Positions 54,019-63,261 of a stretch of 64,000 nucleotides of DNA are shown piece after piece. This DNA is from Pullichristensenella sp002068815. GTDB lineage: Bacteria; Bacillota; Clostridia; Christensenellales; Aristaeellaceae. A model generated the notes under the pieces. It saw only the letters and a list, made by a program, of their open reading frames with translations. It was not told the DNA's origin and ran no database searches. The translations under genes and the position numbers were made by a program. The stretch is taken from NCBI GenBank assembly GCA_040772885.1, contig JAXGXF010000001.1, positions 289,645 through 353,644 of the forward strand, given 5' to 3'. Numbering within the stretch: position 1 is the first letter of the stretch; every line of letters starts with the position of its first letter.

Positions 54019-55614
54019 TCATTCATTGTAGTTGTCGGGCAGGTCGTTCTCGAAGAGCACGGTGTCCCCGGGCCGGCCGATCGCGCGCAGGAGCGCGCTC
54101 GCCTCGTCCAGATCGGCGACGACGTGTATCTCCTCGCGGGAGAAGCCGGAGTCGACGAGCCCCTGAAAGATCGGCTTCGTGTGGTTCGGGCCGACGAGTA
54201 TCGCGACGTCCACGGCCGAGACCATCTGCGTGCCGAACGCGTAGTTGAGCTCGTCCTCCTTCTCGCCCTGCTCGATCATGCCCGGCGTCACGATGAGCCG
54301 GCGGCCCGAAAAGCCGGACAGCACGTTCAGCGCCTCCTGCGCGCCGGCGGGGTTCGAGTTGAACGCGTCGTCGATCACGGTCATCACGCCGGGGATCAGC
54401 TGCAGCCTGTGCTCGACCGGCTCGAGAATCCGCACGCCGCGCGCGATCTCCTCCATCATGAGCCCGAGCTTTTTCGCGACCGCCGCGCACAGCGCGATGT
54501 TCTGTATGTTGTGCTTGCCCAAGAGCTTCGTGCGGCATCGCATGGCGGTGCCGTCCTCGCACTGGAGCGTGAACCGGCTCCCCTGCGGCCCGACCTCGAT
54601 GTCCTTCGCCAGCATGTAGGGCTGGCGGTCGGGGTTGAAGCCGACGCGGTGCTTCTCGATCGCGCACTTCGCGTACAGCCGATCGACGTAGCTTCCGTCG
54701 GACGAGAAGAACGCGATGCCGTCCGCGGGCAGCGACTCGATCAGCTCGTATTTCGTGCTCGCGATGTTCTCGATCGAGCCGAACGTCTCCAGGTGCTGCG
54801 GGCCGACGCTCGTCAAAAGCCCGTACTTCGGGCGCACGAGCTCGCACAATTCGCGGATGTCGCCGACGTGCCGCGCGCCCATCTCGGCGATGAACAGCTC
54901 GTGCTCGGGCTTGAGCTGCTCGTTGATCACCCGCGAGAGGCCCATCGGCGTGTTGAAGCTCGCGGGCGTCGCGAGCACGCGGTATTTCTGCGAAAGTATG
55001 TCCCGGAGCACGAACTTCGTCGAGGTCTTTCCGTAGCTGCCGGTGATGCCGATCTTGATCAGCTCCGGCCGCGCCTCGAGCTTTCTCTTCGCGCGCTCGT
55101 AAAAGCTCGAGTTGATGCGGCCCTCAAACGGCTGCACGGCCGCCGCCGCCGCAAGCACGACGTACGCGTTTCCGGCGTACAGAAGGTACGGCGGCAGGTT
55201 GAAAAACGAGAGTATCCCGCAGCCCGCGAGGCACAAAAGCGCGATCGCGACGTACAGCCGGCAGACGCGCCGGGTGAACACCAGAGGCTTCTTCGCCGGC
55301 GCGCGGAGGTCGATCACCGCGAGAATCGCGGACGCCGCGACGAACGCGACGAGCATCATCCAACCGGCGACCGATGCTCTGCGCGATTCCTCCGCGATGA
55401 ACAGCGCGAGGAAGATCGGCAGATACCAGCTCAGGATCGCGCCGCCGAGCCCCACGACGACCGACCGCTTCAGCAGTTTGTCCCGGTTGCGGCTCAGCCA
55501 CCGCCGGTATCCGGGAAGCTGGTAGCTCTCCAACTGCAGCATATGTACGAAATGCCGGCAGGCGACCGCGCAGCACGCGGCCACCAGCGCGATTCGCATC
55601 AGTGAAAAAGGCAT
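54019..55614 (-). CDS. murF: MurF-type Mur ligase with N-terminal membrane domain
   Basis: Encodes 531 residues. Residues 1-160 hold about five hydrophobic segments (near 5-22, 50-72, 84-102, 117-138, 143-160). The Mur ligase core starts near 175 with the P-loop GSYGKTST (192-199), FNTPMGLSRVI, EMGARHVGDI, the GKHNIQNI block and DDAFNSNPAGAQEAL. MurF adds D-Ala-D-Ala to the UDP-MurNAc tripeptide; ddl is next door. Classical MurF is soluble and about 450 residues, so a membrane-anchored version could couple this step to MraY. The assignment as MurF rather than another Mur ligase rests on the context and core motifs. Confidence 0.85.
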   Translation of the reverse strand: MPFSLMRIALVAACCAVACRHFVHMLQLESYQLPGYRRWLSRNRDKLLKRSVVVGLGGAILSWYLPIFLALFIAEESRRASVAGWMMLVAFVAASAILAVIDLRAPAKKPLVFTRRVCRLYVAIALLCLAGCGILSFFNLPPYLLYAGNAYVVLAAAAAVQPFEGRINSSFYERAKRKLEARPELIKIGITGSYGKTSTKFVLRDILSQKYRVLATPASFNTPMGLSRVINEQLKPEHELFIAEMGARHVGDIRELCELVRPKYGLLTSVGPQHLETFGSIENIASTKYELIESLPADGIAFFSSDGSYVDRLYAKCAIEKHRVGFNPDRQPYMLAKDIEVGPQGSRFTLQCEDGTAMRCRTKLLGKHNIQNIALCAAVAKKLGLMMEEIARGVRILEPVEHRLQLIPGVMTVIDDAFNSNPAGAQEALNVLSGFSGRRLIVTPGMIEQGEKEDELNYAFGTQMVSAVDVAILVGPNHTKPIFQGLVDSGFSREEIHVVADLDEASALLRAIGRPGDTVLFENDLPDNYNE

Positions 55615-55624
55615 AACCCACCCC

Positions 55625-56395
55625 TTATCCGATCAGGAATTTTTGGGCGATCGCAAGGAACTCGGGATACCGCTCGAGATACGCGAAGTGCCCGCCCGCG
55701 AGGCGGATCAGCGCCGCGTCGGGAATCTCCTTCTCCATGACCTCGCCCATCCAGATGGGCGTCTCCCGGTCCTCCGTCCCCCAGATCAACAGCGTCGGCG
55801 CCTGTATCCCCGGCAAAAGCGGCCGGAGGTCCTGCGCGATCACGCGGTTGAACGTCGCCCGCATCGAGGGTTTCAGCGCGCGGTAGTCCGCGGAGCCGAA
55901 CCTCTTAACGAGCGCCTCGCGCCACCGGTCGACGCGGCTTTTGAAGAGCCTCCGAGTCAGGCCGTTGTCCGCGGCCGCGCGCAAAAACCGGTAGACCCGG
56001 GATTTCAGCGTCTTCCGCCCCGACGCCTGCGCTCGAATGCCCGCGCAGCCGGTCAGGACCAATTTCCCGACCGCGTCCGGGTGCGCCGCCGCGAGCAAGA
56101 GCGCGACGCGGCCGCCGAACGAGTGCGCGATGACGTCCGTGCCCAGTATGTCCATTCTGCGCACAAACGCGTAGATCAGCTCCATGTACTCGGTGACCGA
56201 CCACGCCTCCGGCGGCTCCGGGCTGTTTCCGTGCCCGGGAAAGTCGACGGCGTAGACCGTGCGCTCGGTCGCAAAATCGCGCGCGACCGGCAGAAAGCTC
56301 GCGGCCTTGCCGCCCCAGCCGTGCAAAAGCAGCAGCGGCTTTCCGCTCCCCGACCGCTCGTAATACAGCTTTACGCCCGAACCGTCAAAATACAT
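55625..56395 (-). CDS. alpha/beta-fold hydrolase
   Basis: Encodes 256 residues. The oxyanion HGWGG, the nucleophile elbow IAHSFGGR (Ser), the acid in LLIWGTEDRETP and the His in AGGHFAYLE form a full catalytic triad. ATG 56395 is preferred because GGAGG lies 5 nt upstream. The substrate is unknown. It lies inside the cell-wall/tRNA-modification run, 10 bp before murF. Confidence 0.9.
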   Translation of the reverse strand: MYFDGSGVKLYYERSGSGKPLLLLHGWGGKAASFLPVARDFATERTVYAVDFPGHGNSPEPPEAWSVTEYMELIYAFVRRMDILGTDVIAHSFGGRVALLLAAAHPDAVGKLVLTGCAGIRAQASGRKTLKSRVYRFLRAAADNGLTRRLFKSRVDRWREALVKRFGSADYRALKPSMRATFNRVIAQDLRPLLPGIQAPTLLIWGTEDRETPIWMGEVMEKEIPDAALIRLAGGHFAYLERYPEFLAIAQKFLIG

Positions 56396-56444
56396 CCAAG
56401 CCTCCAAAGGTTTATTTTACCGCAAACGCGCGCAAATGTCCAGC

Positions 56445-56930
56445 TTATTCGCGCCTGAGCATCGGGTCTCCCTCCGGGTTCGCCGCCGGGAGCCTCTCGA
56501 GCGCCATGATCAGCGCGTCCTCGTTGTTGTCCTCGTAATAACGCTTCCGATAGCCGACGTCGACGAAGCCGAGCTTGCGGTACAGCGACTGCGCGACCGC
56601 GTTCGAGCGCCGGCACTCGAGCGTCATCCACGACATGCCGCTGTCGGCCGCGAGCTGTATCAGCGCGCGCGTGATCTCTTCGCCGTAGCCGAGGCCGCGG
56701 CGGTCGGGACGCACGGCGATGTTCGTCACGTGCGCCTCGTCGAGCACGAACCACATGCCCGCGTACGCGACCGGCACGCCGTCCTCGCGCAGCACCAGAT
56801 AGCGCGCGCAGATGTTCTCGGTCACCTCGCGCAGGAACGACTCCCGCGACCACGGGATCGCGAAGCACTTGAGTTCGATCGCGTGGACGGCCTCGACGTC
56901 GTCTATGCGCATCAGGTCGATCTCCGTCAT
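56445..56930 (-). CDS. rimI: ribosomal-protein-alanine N-acetyltransferase
   Basis: Encodes 161 residues of the GNAT fold. RIDDVEAVHAIELKCFAIPWS at the start, the acetyl-CoA loop RRGLGYGE and the LECRRSNAVAQSLYRKLGF block are typical of RimI. It overlaps tsaB by 4 bp, and the rimI-tsaB pairing is common. Confidence 0.92.
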   Translation of the reverse strand: MTEIDLMRIDDVEAVHAIELKCFAIPWSRESFLREVTENICARYLVLREDGVPVAYAGMWFVLDEAHVTNIAVRPDRRGLGYGEEITRALIQLAADSGMSWMTLECRRSNAVAQSLYRKLGFVDVGYRKRYYEDNNEDALIMALERLPAANPEGDPMLRRE

Positions 56931-57625
56931 GCGCCGCCCTCCCGCGCGAGCCGCTCGCGCTCCGCCTGCGGTTGGCGCAGGTAATACGGCAGGAGACGAG
57001 CGGGCTCGACCCAGCTCTCCGGCCGCCTCTGTGCCAGCACGCACGCTGCGTCCGCGCGCAGATCCGACAGGTTCGGCGGAAGGACGGCCGCGCGCGCGCC
57101 GAGCGCAGCCCGTATCGCGTCCGCATGCAAAGACACGCCGTCGCCGAGGAACGCGAGCCGCCGGCCGCTCGGCAGCCGCCCGAGAAACTCGCCGAGCGCC
57201 AGCGCCGCGTCCGGAAGCGCGCGCACCGGTTCGCCCGACGACATGTCGAACGCCGCGCAGTAGACCTGGCCGCGCCGGGCGTCCAAAATCGGGCAGGCGA
57301 GCCCGTCGAAGCCGCAGGCGTTCATCGCGAGCGCCTCGAGCGCGTTGACGGCGCAGCAACGCCCTCCGACCGCGTGCGCGAAGCCCTTCGCCATGCACAC
57401 GCCGATGCGCACGCCCGTGAACGATCCGGGGCCCGCGACCGCGGCGAACAGGTCGATGTCCGCGCACGCAAGGCCCGACGCCGAGAGCGCCCGGTCGACC
57501 GCGGGGAGGATCGTCTCCGAGTGCGTGAGCCCGAGCCGCATCGAAACGGTGTAGACGATCTTGCCGCCCTTCATCACCGCGCAGCCCGCGACCGGGCCGG
57601 AGGTGTCCAATGCAAGTATGTTCAA
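56927..57625 (-). CDS. tsaB: tRNA threonylcarbamoyladenosine biosynthesis protein TsaB
   Basis: Encodes 232 residues. The ASKHA fold is seen in LNILALDTSG, AAVAGPGSFTGVRIG and CPILDARRGQVY. It partners TsaD and TsaE in making the t6A base at position 37 of ANN-reading tRNAs. The start is taken as TTG 57625, with GGAGGG 7 nt upstream and a TTGA overlap with the tsaE stop; ATG 57640 is an alternative. tsaD is not in this window. Confidence 0.92.
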   Translation of the reverse strand: MNILALDTSGPVAGCAVMKGGKIVYTVSMRLGLTHSETILPAVDRALSASGLACADIDLFAAVAGPGSFTGVRIGVCMAKGFAHAVGGRCCAVNALEALAMNACGFDGLACPILDARRGQVYCAAFDMSSGEPVRALPDAALALGEFLGRLPSGRRLAFLGDGVSLHADAIRAALGARAAVLPPNLSDLRADAACVLAQRRPESWVEPARLLPYYLRQPQAERERLAREGGA

Positions 57626-58086
57626 GCGTCCGCCCTCCATCGATTGAGCGCGGAGGCGTCGGGCGCCATCCCGAAGACCTCCATCCCGATCGCGCACTCG
57701 CCCTCGTCCGGCGTCCGGGAGAGCGCGAGGCGCACCGACGGCTCGGGCGAGAGCCCCGCCCTCTCCGGCCATTCGACGACCGCGACGCCGTCCCCGCCGA
57801 CGCATTCGTCCAATCCCGCGGCGAAGAATTCGTCCGGGTCGGTAAGCCTGTAGAGGTCGAGGTGGTAGAGTGGGATTTCCCCCTCGTACGGAATCACGAG
57901 CGTGAACGTCGGGCTCGGCATCGGCCCGGCCACGCCGAGCGAAGATGCGATCCCGCGCGCGAGCACCGACTTCCCGACCCCGAGGTCGCCCGAAAGCAGC
58001 ACCGCGTCGCCGGGCCGGAGCAGCTTCCCGAGCGCCGCGCCGAATTCGCGCGTGTCCGCCTCCGAGCGCGTCACAAATCGCATCAT
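57622..58086 (-). CDS. tsaE: tRNA threonylcarbamoyladenosine biosynthesis ATPase TsaE
   Basis: Encodes 154 residues. The P-loop is GDLGVGKS (33-40), followed by SPTFTLVIPYEG and YHLDLYRL, typical of TsaE. It recycles the TsaB/TsaD complex by ATP hydrolysis. The start overlaps the upstream stop by 4 bp (58086; ATG 58083 is also possible). Confidence 0.93.
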   Translation of the reverse strand: MMRFVTRSEADTREFGAALGKLLRPGDAVLLSGDLGVGKSVLARGIASSLGVAGPMPSPTFTLVIPYEGEIPLYHLDLYRLTDPDEFFAAGLDECVGGDGVAVVEWPERAGLSPEPSVRLALSRTPDEGECAIGMEVFGMAPDASALNRWRADA

Positions 58087-58649
58087 TCCTTGCCCTTCAA
58101 AAGCGGCCGAAGCGGCATATACAGGAAATACGTCATGACGCCGATGACGCCGCCCTTGAGAAGGTTGAACGGCGCGGTGACGAGCAGCACGAACTCCCAC
58201 GCGCTCTTGAACGGCGTCGACGCGAGGAAGCCCTGCAGCGCCTCCGGCGACATGTAGAACGGGATCAGCACCCACAGGTTCAAGAGCGTTCCCGCGACGC
58301 ACATCGCCGCAAGACCGGCGAGCATGCCCGCGAGGGCCCCGCCGCGCGTCCGTCTGCGCATGTAGAGCATCGCCGCGGTCAGTATGAACGCCGAGGAGAT
58401 CAGAAAGTCCGCGAGCTCGCCGACGCCGCCGGACGTCGAGTGCAAAAGCCCGGTCAGGTCCTTGATCAAGGTCACGAGGACCCCCGCGACCGGCCCGAGC
58501 GCGAACCCGGCCAGCAGCGCCGGCAGCATCGAGAAGTCCAGCTGATAGAAGTACGCGATCGGGATTTCGGGAAAGAAAAACAGCACCGACGCGACCGCGC
58601 CCAGCACGGCCACGCGCGCCGTGTATTTCGCCGTAAACCTCGTCCTCAT
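58083..58649 (-). CDS. ECF transporter S component (RibU-like)
   Basis: Encodes 188 residues with five to six membrane segments. The stretch AYFYQLDFSMLPALLAGFALGP and the VTLIKDLTG block resemble riboflavin-binding RibU. The energising EcfAAT genes are not here. No FMN riboswitch is visible; the start is 3 bp after the amidohydrolase stop. Riboflavin or a related vitamin is the likely cargo. Confidence 0.85.
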   Translation of the reverse strand: MRTRFTAKYTARVAVLGAVASVLFFFPEIPIAYFYQLDFSMLPALLAGFALGPVAGVLVTLIKDLTGLLHSTSGGVGELADFLISSAFILTAAMLYMRRRTRGGALAGMLAGLAAMCVAGTLLNLWVLIPFYMSPEALQGFLASTPFKSAWEFVLLVTAPFNLLKGGVIGVMTYFLYMPLRPLLKGKE

Positions 58650-58652
58650 GCC

Positions 58653-59807
58653 TCATGCCCCCTCATATACGATATTTCCGTTCGCGATGACCAGCGAAGC
58701 GCGCGTGCGCGCCTCGAGCGGATGGCCGTTGAACAGCACGACATCCGCATCCTTGTTCGGCCGAAGCGACCCCACGCGGTCCTGAAGGCCGATCATCTCC
58801 GCCGCGCGGATCGTGATCGCGCGAAGCGCGATTTCCTCGGGAAGCCCCTCGCGCACGCACAGCCCCGCCTGCACGCTCAGATACTGCGCCGGGACGACGC
58901 CGTGATCGGTCGCCAGCGCGAACTTCACGCCCGCGCGGTGAAGGATCGCGGGGGCCTCCATCGTGAGGTTCTTGAGCTCCGGCTTGCTGCGCTCCGAGAT
59001 CAGCGGCCCGAGGATCACGCCGAACCCGGCGGCCCGGACCTCGTCCGCGATCCGGTAGCCCTCCGTGCAGTGCTCGATCGTCGCCAGCAGGTTGAACTCC
59101 TTCGCGAGCCGTATCGCGGTCAGGATGTCGTCCGCGCGGTGCGCGTGCATCTTGAGCGGCAGCTCGCGGCGTAACACCATGCCGAGCGCCTCGAGCTTGA
59201 GGCTGCGCGGCGGGCGCTTCTCGGGGTCGGGATTCGCGCACTTCTGCAGGTACTCCTTTGCCTCGATGAACGCCTCGCGCAGGATCGCCGCGGTCGCCAT
59301 GCGCGTCTTCGGGCGCTTGCCCTCCTTGCCGTAGACGGACTTCGGGTTCTCGCCGAACGCGGCCTTCATCGCGAGCGGCTCCCTGACGACCATCTCGGCA
59401 AGCGAGCTCCCGGCCGTCTTCATCGCGAGAAACTGCCCGCCGAGCACGTTCGCGCTGCCGGGGCCGGTCGCGACCGTGATCACGCCCGCGCGGACGGCGT
59501 CCTGAAAGCAGCGGTCGACCGGGTTGATCGCGTCGAGCGCGCGCATCTGCGGCGTGACCGGGTCGGTCTCCTCGTTGCCGTCGCCGGTCTCCTCGCGCTG
59601 GCCGTCCTCCCACATGCCGATGTGGCTGTGCGCGTCGACGAGCCCCGGCGTCACATACGCGCCGCGCGCGTCGATCACTCGGGCCCCCGGCGCGGACAGG
59701 TTCATCCCGACGAATGCGATTTTGTCGCCGTTGATGAGCACGTCGCCGCCGTCGAGCAACCCGAGGTCGTCCATCGTATACAGTTTTGCGTTTCGAATCA
59801 GCAACAT
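58653..59807 (-). CDS. amidohydrolase (imidazolonepropionase-like)
   Basis: Encodes 384 residues. The metal motif HSHIGMWEDG, the later His in KMHAHRADD and IEHCTEGYRI, and the Asp in LATDHGVVP are those of metal-dependent amidohydrolases. The C-terminus has GSLRPNKDADVVLFNGHP. AGGAGGG precedes ATG 59807. It overlaps galK by 10 bp. The substrate is unknown. Confidence 0.88.
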   Translation of the reverse strand: MLLIRNAKLYTMDDLGLLDGGDVLINGDKIAFVGMNLSAPGARVIDARGAYVTPGLVDAHSHIGMWEDGQREETGDGNEETDPVTPQMRALDAINPVDRCFQDAVRAGVITVATGPGSANVLGGQFLAMKTAGSSLAEMVVREPLAMKAAFGENPKSVYGKEGKRPKTRMATAAILREAFIEAKEYLQKCANPDPEKRPPRSLKLEALGMVLRRELPLKMHAHRADDILTAIRLAKEFNLLATIEHCTEGYRIADEVRAAGFGVILGPLISERSKPELKNLTMEAPAILHRAGVKFALATDHGVVPAQYLSVQAGLCVREGLPEEIALRAITIRAAEMIGLQDRVGSLRPNKDADVVLFNGHPLEARTRASLVIANGNIVYEGA

Positions 59808-61063
59808 ACGCCCTCCTGGCGAATCAGCGCCGCCCCCTCGGGGCGGATCGACAGCGCGACCGTCGCGCCGGGGCCGAACACCGCATCCATCGTCCGGCGG
59901 TAGTCGTCGAGCATGGAGACCGGCACGAACGCAAGGATCGTCCCCGCGAAGCCGCCGCCGTGTATGCGCCACGCGCCGCGACCGGAAAGCATCCTCCGGC
60001 TCAATTCGAGCGCCAGAGGCATCTCCTGGTTCGTGCTTCCGGCGACGTACAAATTCTGCAGCAGCTTCCAGCTGCTTTCGCCGGACTCGATCACGATGGA
60101 GAGAAAGTCCCCGATGTAGTCCCGCCGAAGGGCGTCCACGGCCCGTTCGACGCGCGCGGTTTCGTCGATGAAGTGAAACGCGCGGAGGATCGCCCGGTCC
60201 GGCACCGCGTTTTTGAGCTTCGGAAGCGCGCGCATCAGCTCGCCGGGCTCCACCTCCGCGAGCACGGACTTGCCGAGCGCGCCGGCGACCGCCTTCATCT
60301 CGGCCGGGATCGACGCGTATTCCGCGGTCAGATCGCCGTGGTCCCCGCCGGCGCTGACGACGCACACGGCGAGGCCCTTCTTCGAAAAATCGTATTGAAG
60401 CGCCTCGACGACGGGCTCCCCCGGCAAAAAGTCGATCGTCACGAGTCCGCCGACCGCGCTCGCCATCTGGTCCATCAGCCCGGAGGGTTTCCCGAAGTAC
60501 CGGTTTTCGGCGAACTTCGAGGCGGCCGCCGCGAGCTTCGGGTCGATCGTCCAGCCATTGTAGAGCGCGTCGAGGATCGCCGCGATCAGCACCTCGAACG
60601 CCGCGGAGCTCGAGAGCCCCGAGCCCTTGCTGACCGTGCTCGAGACCGCCGCGTCGAAGCCGCCGATCCGGTAGCCGAGCTCGTTGAGCCGCGCGGCGAC
60701 GCCGCGAATCAGCGCGAACGTCGTCTCCCTCTCCTCCGGACGGGGCGCAAGGTCGGACAGGTCGACGACGAACGGCTCCGCGTAGCCCGCGGAGTAGAGC
60801 GTCGCGACCGAGCCCTCGCGCGGGGCGACCGCCGCGAGCGTGTCCAGATTGACCGCCGCCGCCAGCACGCGGCCGAGGTTGTGGTCGGTGTGGTTGCCGA
60901 CGACCTCGGTGCGCCCCGGCGCGGAGACAAACGCCTCCGGCTCGCGCGCGAACCGGTGACGGAATTCCTCCGCGAGCGCCGCGTATCTCCCCGACTGGTC
61001 CTGCCCGCCGTAGAGCGCGGTCAAGCGAGCGGCATTTGCGTCCAATATCGCCCGTACGTCCAT
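59798..61063 (-). CDS. galK: galactokinase-family GHMP kinase
   Basis: Encodes 421 residues. The galactose-binding signature reads PGRTEVVGNHTDHNLG, a variant of the usual GRVNLIGEHTDYN, with Glu replaced by Asn. The ATP site KGSGLSSSAAFE and the C-terminal HGGGFAGTILAF are intact. GGAG precedes ATG 61063. It diverges from galT across a 137-bp gap, supporting a role in the Leloir pathway, although the altered signature leaves another hexose possible. Confidence 0.85.
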   Translation of the reverse strand: MDVRAILDANAARLTALYGGQDQSGRYAALAEEFRHRFAREPEAFVSAPGRTEVVGNHTDHNLGRVLAAAVNLDTLAAVAPREGSVATLYSAGYAEPFVVDLSDLAPRPEERETTFALIRGVAARLNELGYRIGGFDAAVSSTVSKGSGLSSSAAFEVLIAAILDALYNGWTIDPKLAAAASKFAENRYFGKPSGLMDQMASAVGGLVTIDFLPGEPVVEALQYDFSKKGLAVCVVSAGGDHGDLTAEYASIPAEMKAVAGALGKSVLAEVEPGELMRALPKLKNAVPDRAILRAFHFIDETARVERAVDALRRDYIGDFLSIVIESGESSWKLLQNLYVAGSTNQEMPLALELSRRMLSGRGAWRIHGGGFAGTILAFVPVSMLDDYRRTMDAVFGPGATVALSIRPEGAALIRQEGVCC

Positions 61064-61151
61064 CGAAACAGCTCCGTTTCTGCACTTTGGAATTATTTTA
61101 ATCCAATTTCCGTCAAACCGCAAGCCCCATATGTTAATTCGCTCTCCGGAA

Positions 61152-61180
61152 TTGACAAGCGCGGGATTGTGTCGGATAAT
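61152..61180 (+). promoter_or_regulatory. promoter of galT
   Basis: TTGACA (61152-61157) and GATAAT (61175-61180) are 17 bp apart. The start codon is 20 bp beyond the -10, so the leader is very short. A TTGACG on the minus strand (near 61114) may belong to galK, without a clear -10. Confidence 0.8.
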
Positions 61181-61200
61181 ACGGCATGAGGTGATTTTGG

Positions 61201-62700
61201 ATGCGGGACGCTGAGACGACGGAGCTGATCTTCGATCTGGTCGAGTTTGCCATCGAAAAGGGGTTCGCGGAGGCGGAGGACCGCCGCTTCTACCGGAACA
61301 GGCTCTTCGAGGCGCTTCAAATCGACGCCCCGGCGGAAATCGTTTTCGAACCGAAGCCGGCCGGGGAGACCGCGACGCCGATCCTCGAACCGCTGCTCGA
61401 CATCGCGTGCACCCGCGGCCTCGCTTCCGATACGTTCGAGGGCCGCGACCTGTTTTCTGCGAAGCTCATGGGCCTTCTGACACCGGAGCCCGCCCTCGTG
61501 CGCGAGCGGTTCGCGAAGATTCGCGAGGCAGAGGGCATCGAGCGCGCGACGGACTGGTTCTACAGGCTCTGCCGCGACTGCGATTACATCCGGGTCGACC
61601 GCATCGCGAAAAACGTCCGCTTCCTCGAGGACACGGCGGTCGGCCGGCTCGAGATCACGATCAACCTCTCGAAGCCCGAGAAGGACCCGCGCGACATCGC
61701 CGCCGCGCGCCAGGCGAGGGACGCCGGCTACCCGAAGTGCATGCTGTGCGCCGAGAACCCGGGCTACGCGGGCCGCGCGGGCTTCCCCGCCCGGCAGAAC
61801 CACCGGATGCTGCCGATGGCGCTCGGCGGGCAGCCGTGGCACCTGCAGTTCTCTCCGTACCTGTACTACGGCGAGCACCTGATCGCGCTGAACGACGAGC
61901 ACGTGCCGATGCGCGTCTCGCGCGAGAGCATCGCGCGGATGTTCGACTTCGTCGACCAATTCCCGCACTACTTCATCGGCTCGAACGCCGACCTGCCGAT
62001 CGTCGGCGGCTCGATCCTCAACCACGACCACTTTCAGGGCGGCAGGCACCGCTTCCCGATGGACGACGCGCTCGTGCGCGCCGCGCTCAAGGCCCCGCGC
62101 GGGGACGTCCGCGCATGGATCGTCGACTGGCCGATGAGCTGCGTCCGGCTCGCCTCTCAACACCGCGAAACGCTGATCGGCCTCGCGGACGACATGCTCT
62201 CCCTGTGGCGGGAGTACTCCGACCCGGCGCTCGGCATACTCGCGCGCACCGATCAGCCCCACAACACGATCACGCCGATCCTTCGGATCGAGGGCGGCCT
62301 CTACCGGCTCGACCTCGTGCTTCGCAACAACCGCGCGAGCAGAGAGCATCCGCTCGGCATCTTCCACCCGCACGCGGAGCTGCACCACGTCAAGAAGGAG
62401 AACATCGGGCTGATCGAGGTCATGGGGCTGTTCGTGCTTCCGGGCAGGCTCGTCTCCGAGCTCGCGGCGCTGCAGGGCGCGCTCGAGGGAAGGGGCCCCG
62501 CGCCCGAAAAGCACGCGGCGTGGGCGGAGGAGCTGAAAAAGCGCCTCAACCCGGGCGGCGACGCCGAGCGCTTCATCCGCAAGGGCCTCGGCGAAAAGTG
62601 CGCGCAGGTGCTCACGGACGCCGGCGTCTACAAGGCGGATCGGGCCGGAACCGAGGGATTCTTGAAATTCCTGCGGGCGGCCGGGTACGAAGCCACATAA
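61201..62700 (+). CDS. galT: UDP-glucose--hexose-1-phosphate uridylyltransferase, Firmicute type
   Basis: Encodes 499 residues, the length of the second GalT family found in Firmicutes (the classical enzyme has about 350). The active-site block NHDHFQGGRHRFPM, FPARQNHRMLP and TDQPHNTITPI are conserved. It exchanges UMP between UDP-glucose and galactose-1-phosphate. TGAGGTG lies before ATG 61201. It is monocistronic and divergent from galK. Confidence 0.95.
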   Translation: MRDAETTELIFDLVEFAIEKGFAEAEDRRFYRNRLFEALQIDAPAEIVFEPKPAGETATPILEPLLDIACTRGLASDTFEGRDLFSAKLMGLLTPEPALVRERFAKIREAEGIERATDWFYRLCRDCDYIRVDRIAKNVRFLEDTAVGRLEITINLSKPEKDPRDIAAARQARDAGYPKCMLCAENPGYAGRAGFPARQNHRMLPMALGGQPWHLQFSPYLYYGEHLIALNDEHVPMRVSRESIARMFDFVDQFPHYFIGSNADLPIVGGSILNHDHFQGGRHRFPMDDALVRAALKAPRGDVRAWIVDWPMSCVRLASQHRETLIGLADDMLSLWREYSDPALGILARTDQPHNTITPILRIEGGLYRLDLVLRNNRASREHPLGIFHPHAELHHVKKENIGLIEVMGLFVLPGRLVSELAALQGALEGRGPAPEKHAAWAEELKKRLNPGGDAERFIRKGLGEKCAQVLTDAGVYKADRAGTEGFLKFLRAAGYEAT

Positions 62701-62702
62701 AA

Positions 62703-62729
62703 AAGACCGCCCGCAAAGCCGACGGTCTT
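62703..62729 (-). terminator. terminator of the small membrane protein gene
   Basis: AAGACCG/CGGTCTT arms (62703-62709 and 62723-62729) close a stem; the minus strand continues with further T residues. It may also stop galT transcription. Confidence 0.75.
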
Positions 62730-62746
62730 AGAGAAACGAGGTTCTA

Positions 62747-63211
62747 TTAGAACCGCCCCGACAGGAACAGGAACAGCGCGTACCCGGCGAGCCCGACGCC
62801 CAGCGATATGGCCATGATCTTCTGCGCGTGCGGAATCCGCTTTTCGATCTTTTTCTCGATGAAGCGCGGGAGCGGCATTGCGATCACGAGCGCGATCGCC
62901 ATGTTCCACATCGAGGACGAGCCGTCCTCCTTCTGCCCGATCGGGATGAACAGCACCGTCGCCGCGACGAGGCCCAGGATCAGGCCGAAGATCGTCTGCG
63001 CGCGGCGGAACTGCACGTCGTCCATCTTGAGCACAAAGTTGTACAGCCACCCCTTGTCGAGCGGCCTGTCCTCCTCGAGCAAAGGGATGTCCTCCATCTG
63101 CTCCTCGGGCGGGAGATCGGACGGGTCGAGCTTCGGAAACTTCACGGCGGTGACCTCCACGGGCTCCTCGCGCTTTTCCCCGTTGTCCCCGCGGTCAAAA
63201 TTCTCAGACAA
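62747..63211 (-). CDS. small membrane protein of unknown function
   Basis: Encodes 154 residues. An acidic, Pro-rich soluble half (1-65) precedes three membrane segments: FGLILGLVAATVLFIPIG, MWNMAIALVIAMPLP and ISLGVGLAGYALFLFLSG. I recognise no domain. GGAGGGAAA lies before ATG 63211. Confidence 0.75.
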   Translation of the reverse strand: MSENFDRGDNGEKREEPVEVTAVKFPKLDPSDLPPEEQMEDIPLLEEDRPLDKGWLYNFVLKMDDVQFRRAQTIFGLILGLVAATVLFIPIGQKEDGSSSMWNMAIALVIAMPLPRFIEKKIEKRIPHAQKIMAISLGVGLAGYALFLFLSGRF

Positions 63212-63261
63212 GGCATTTCCCTCCGTTTCGGGTTATAAACTCCTGTCAGTATACCACAAAT

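Noticed and set aside
58649..58700. FMN riboswitch for the RibU-like gene
   Set aside because: The start codon is 3 bp after the preceding gene, leaving no room for a leader.
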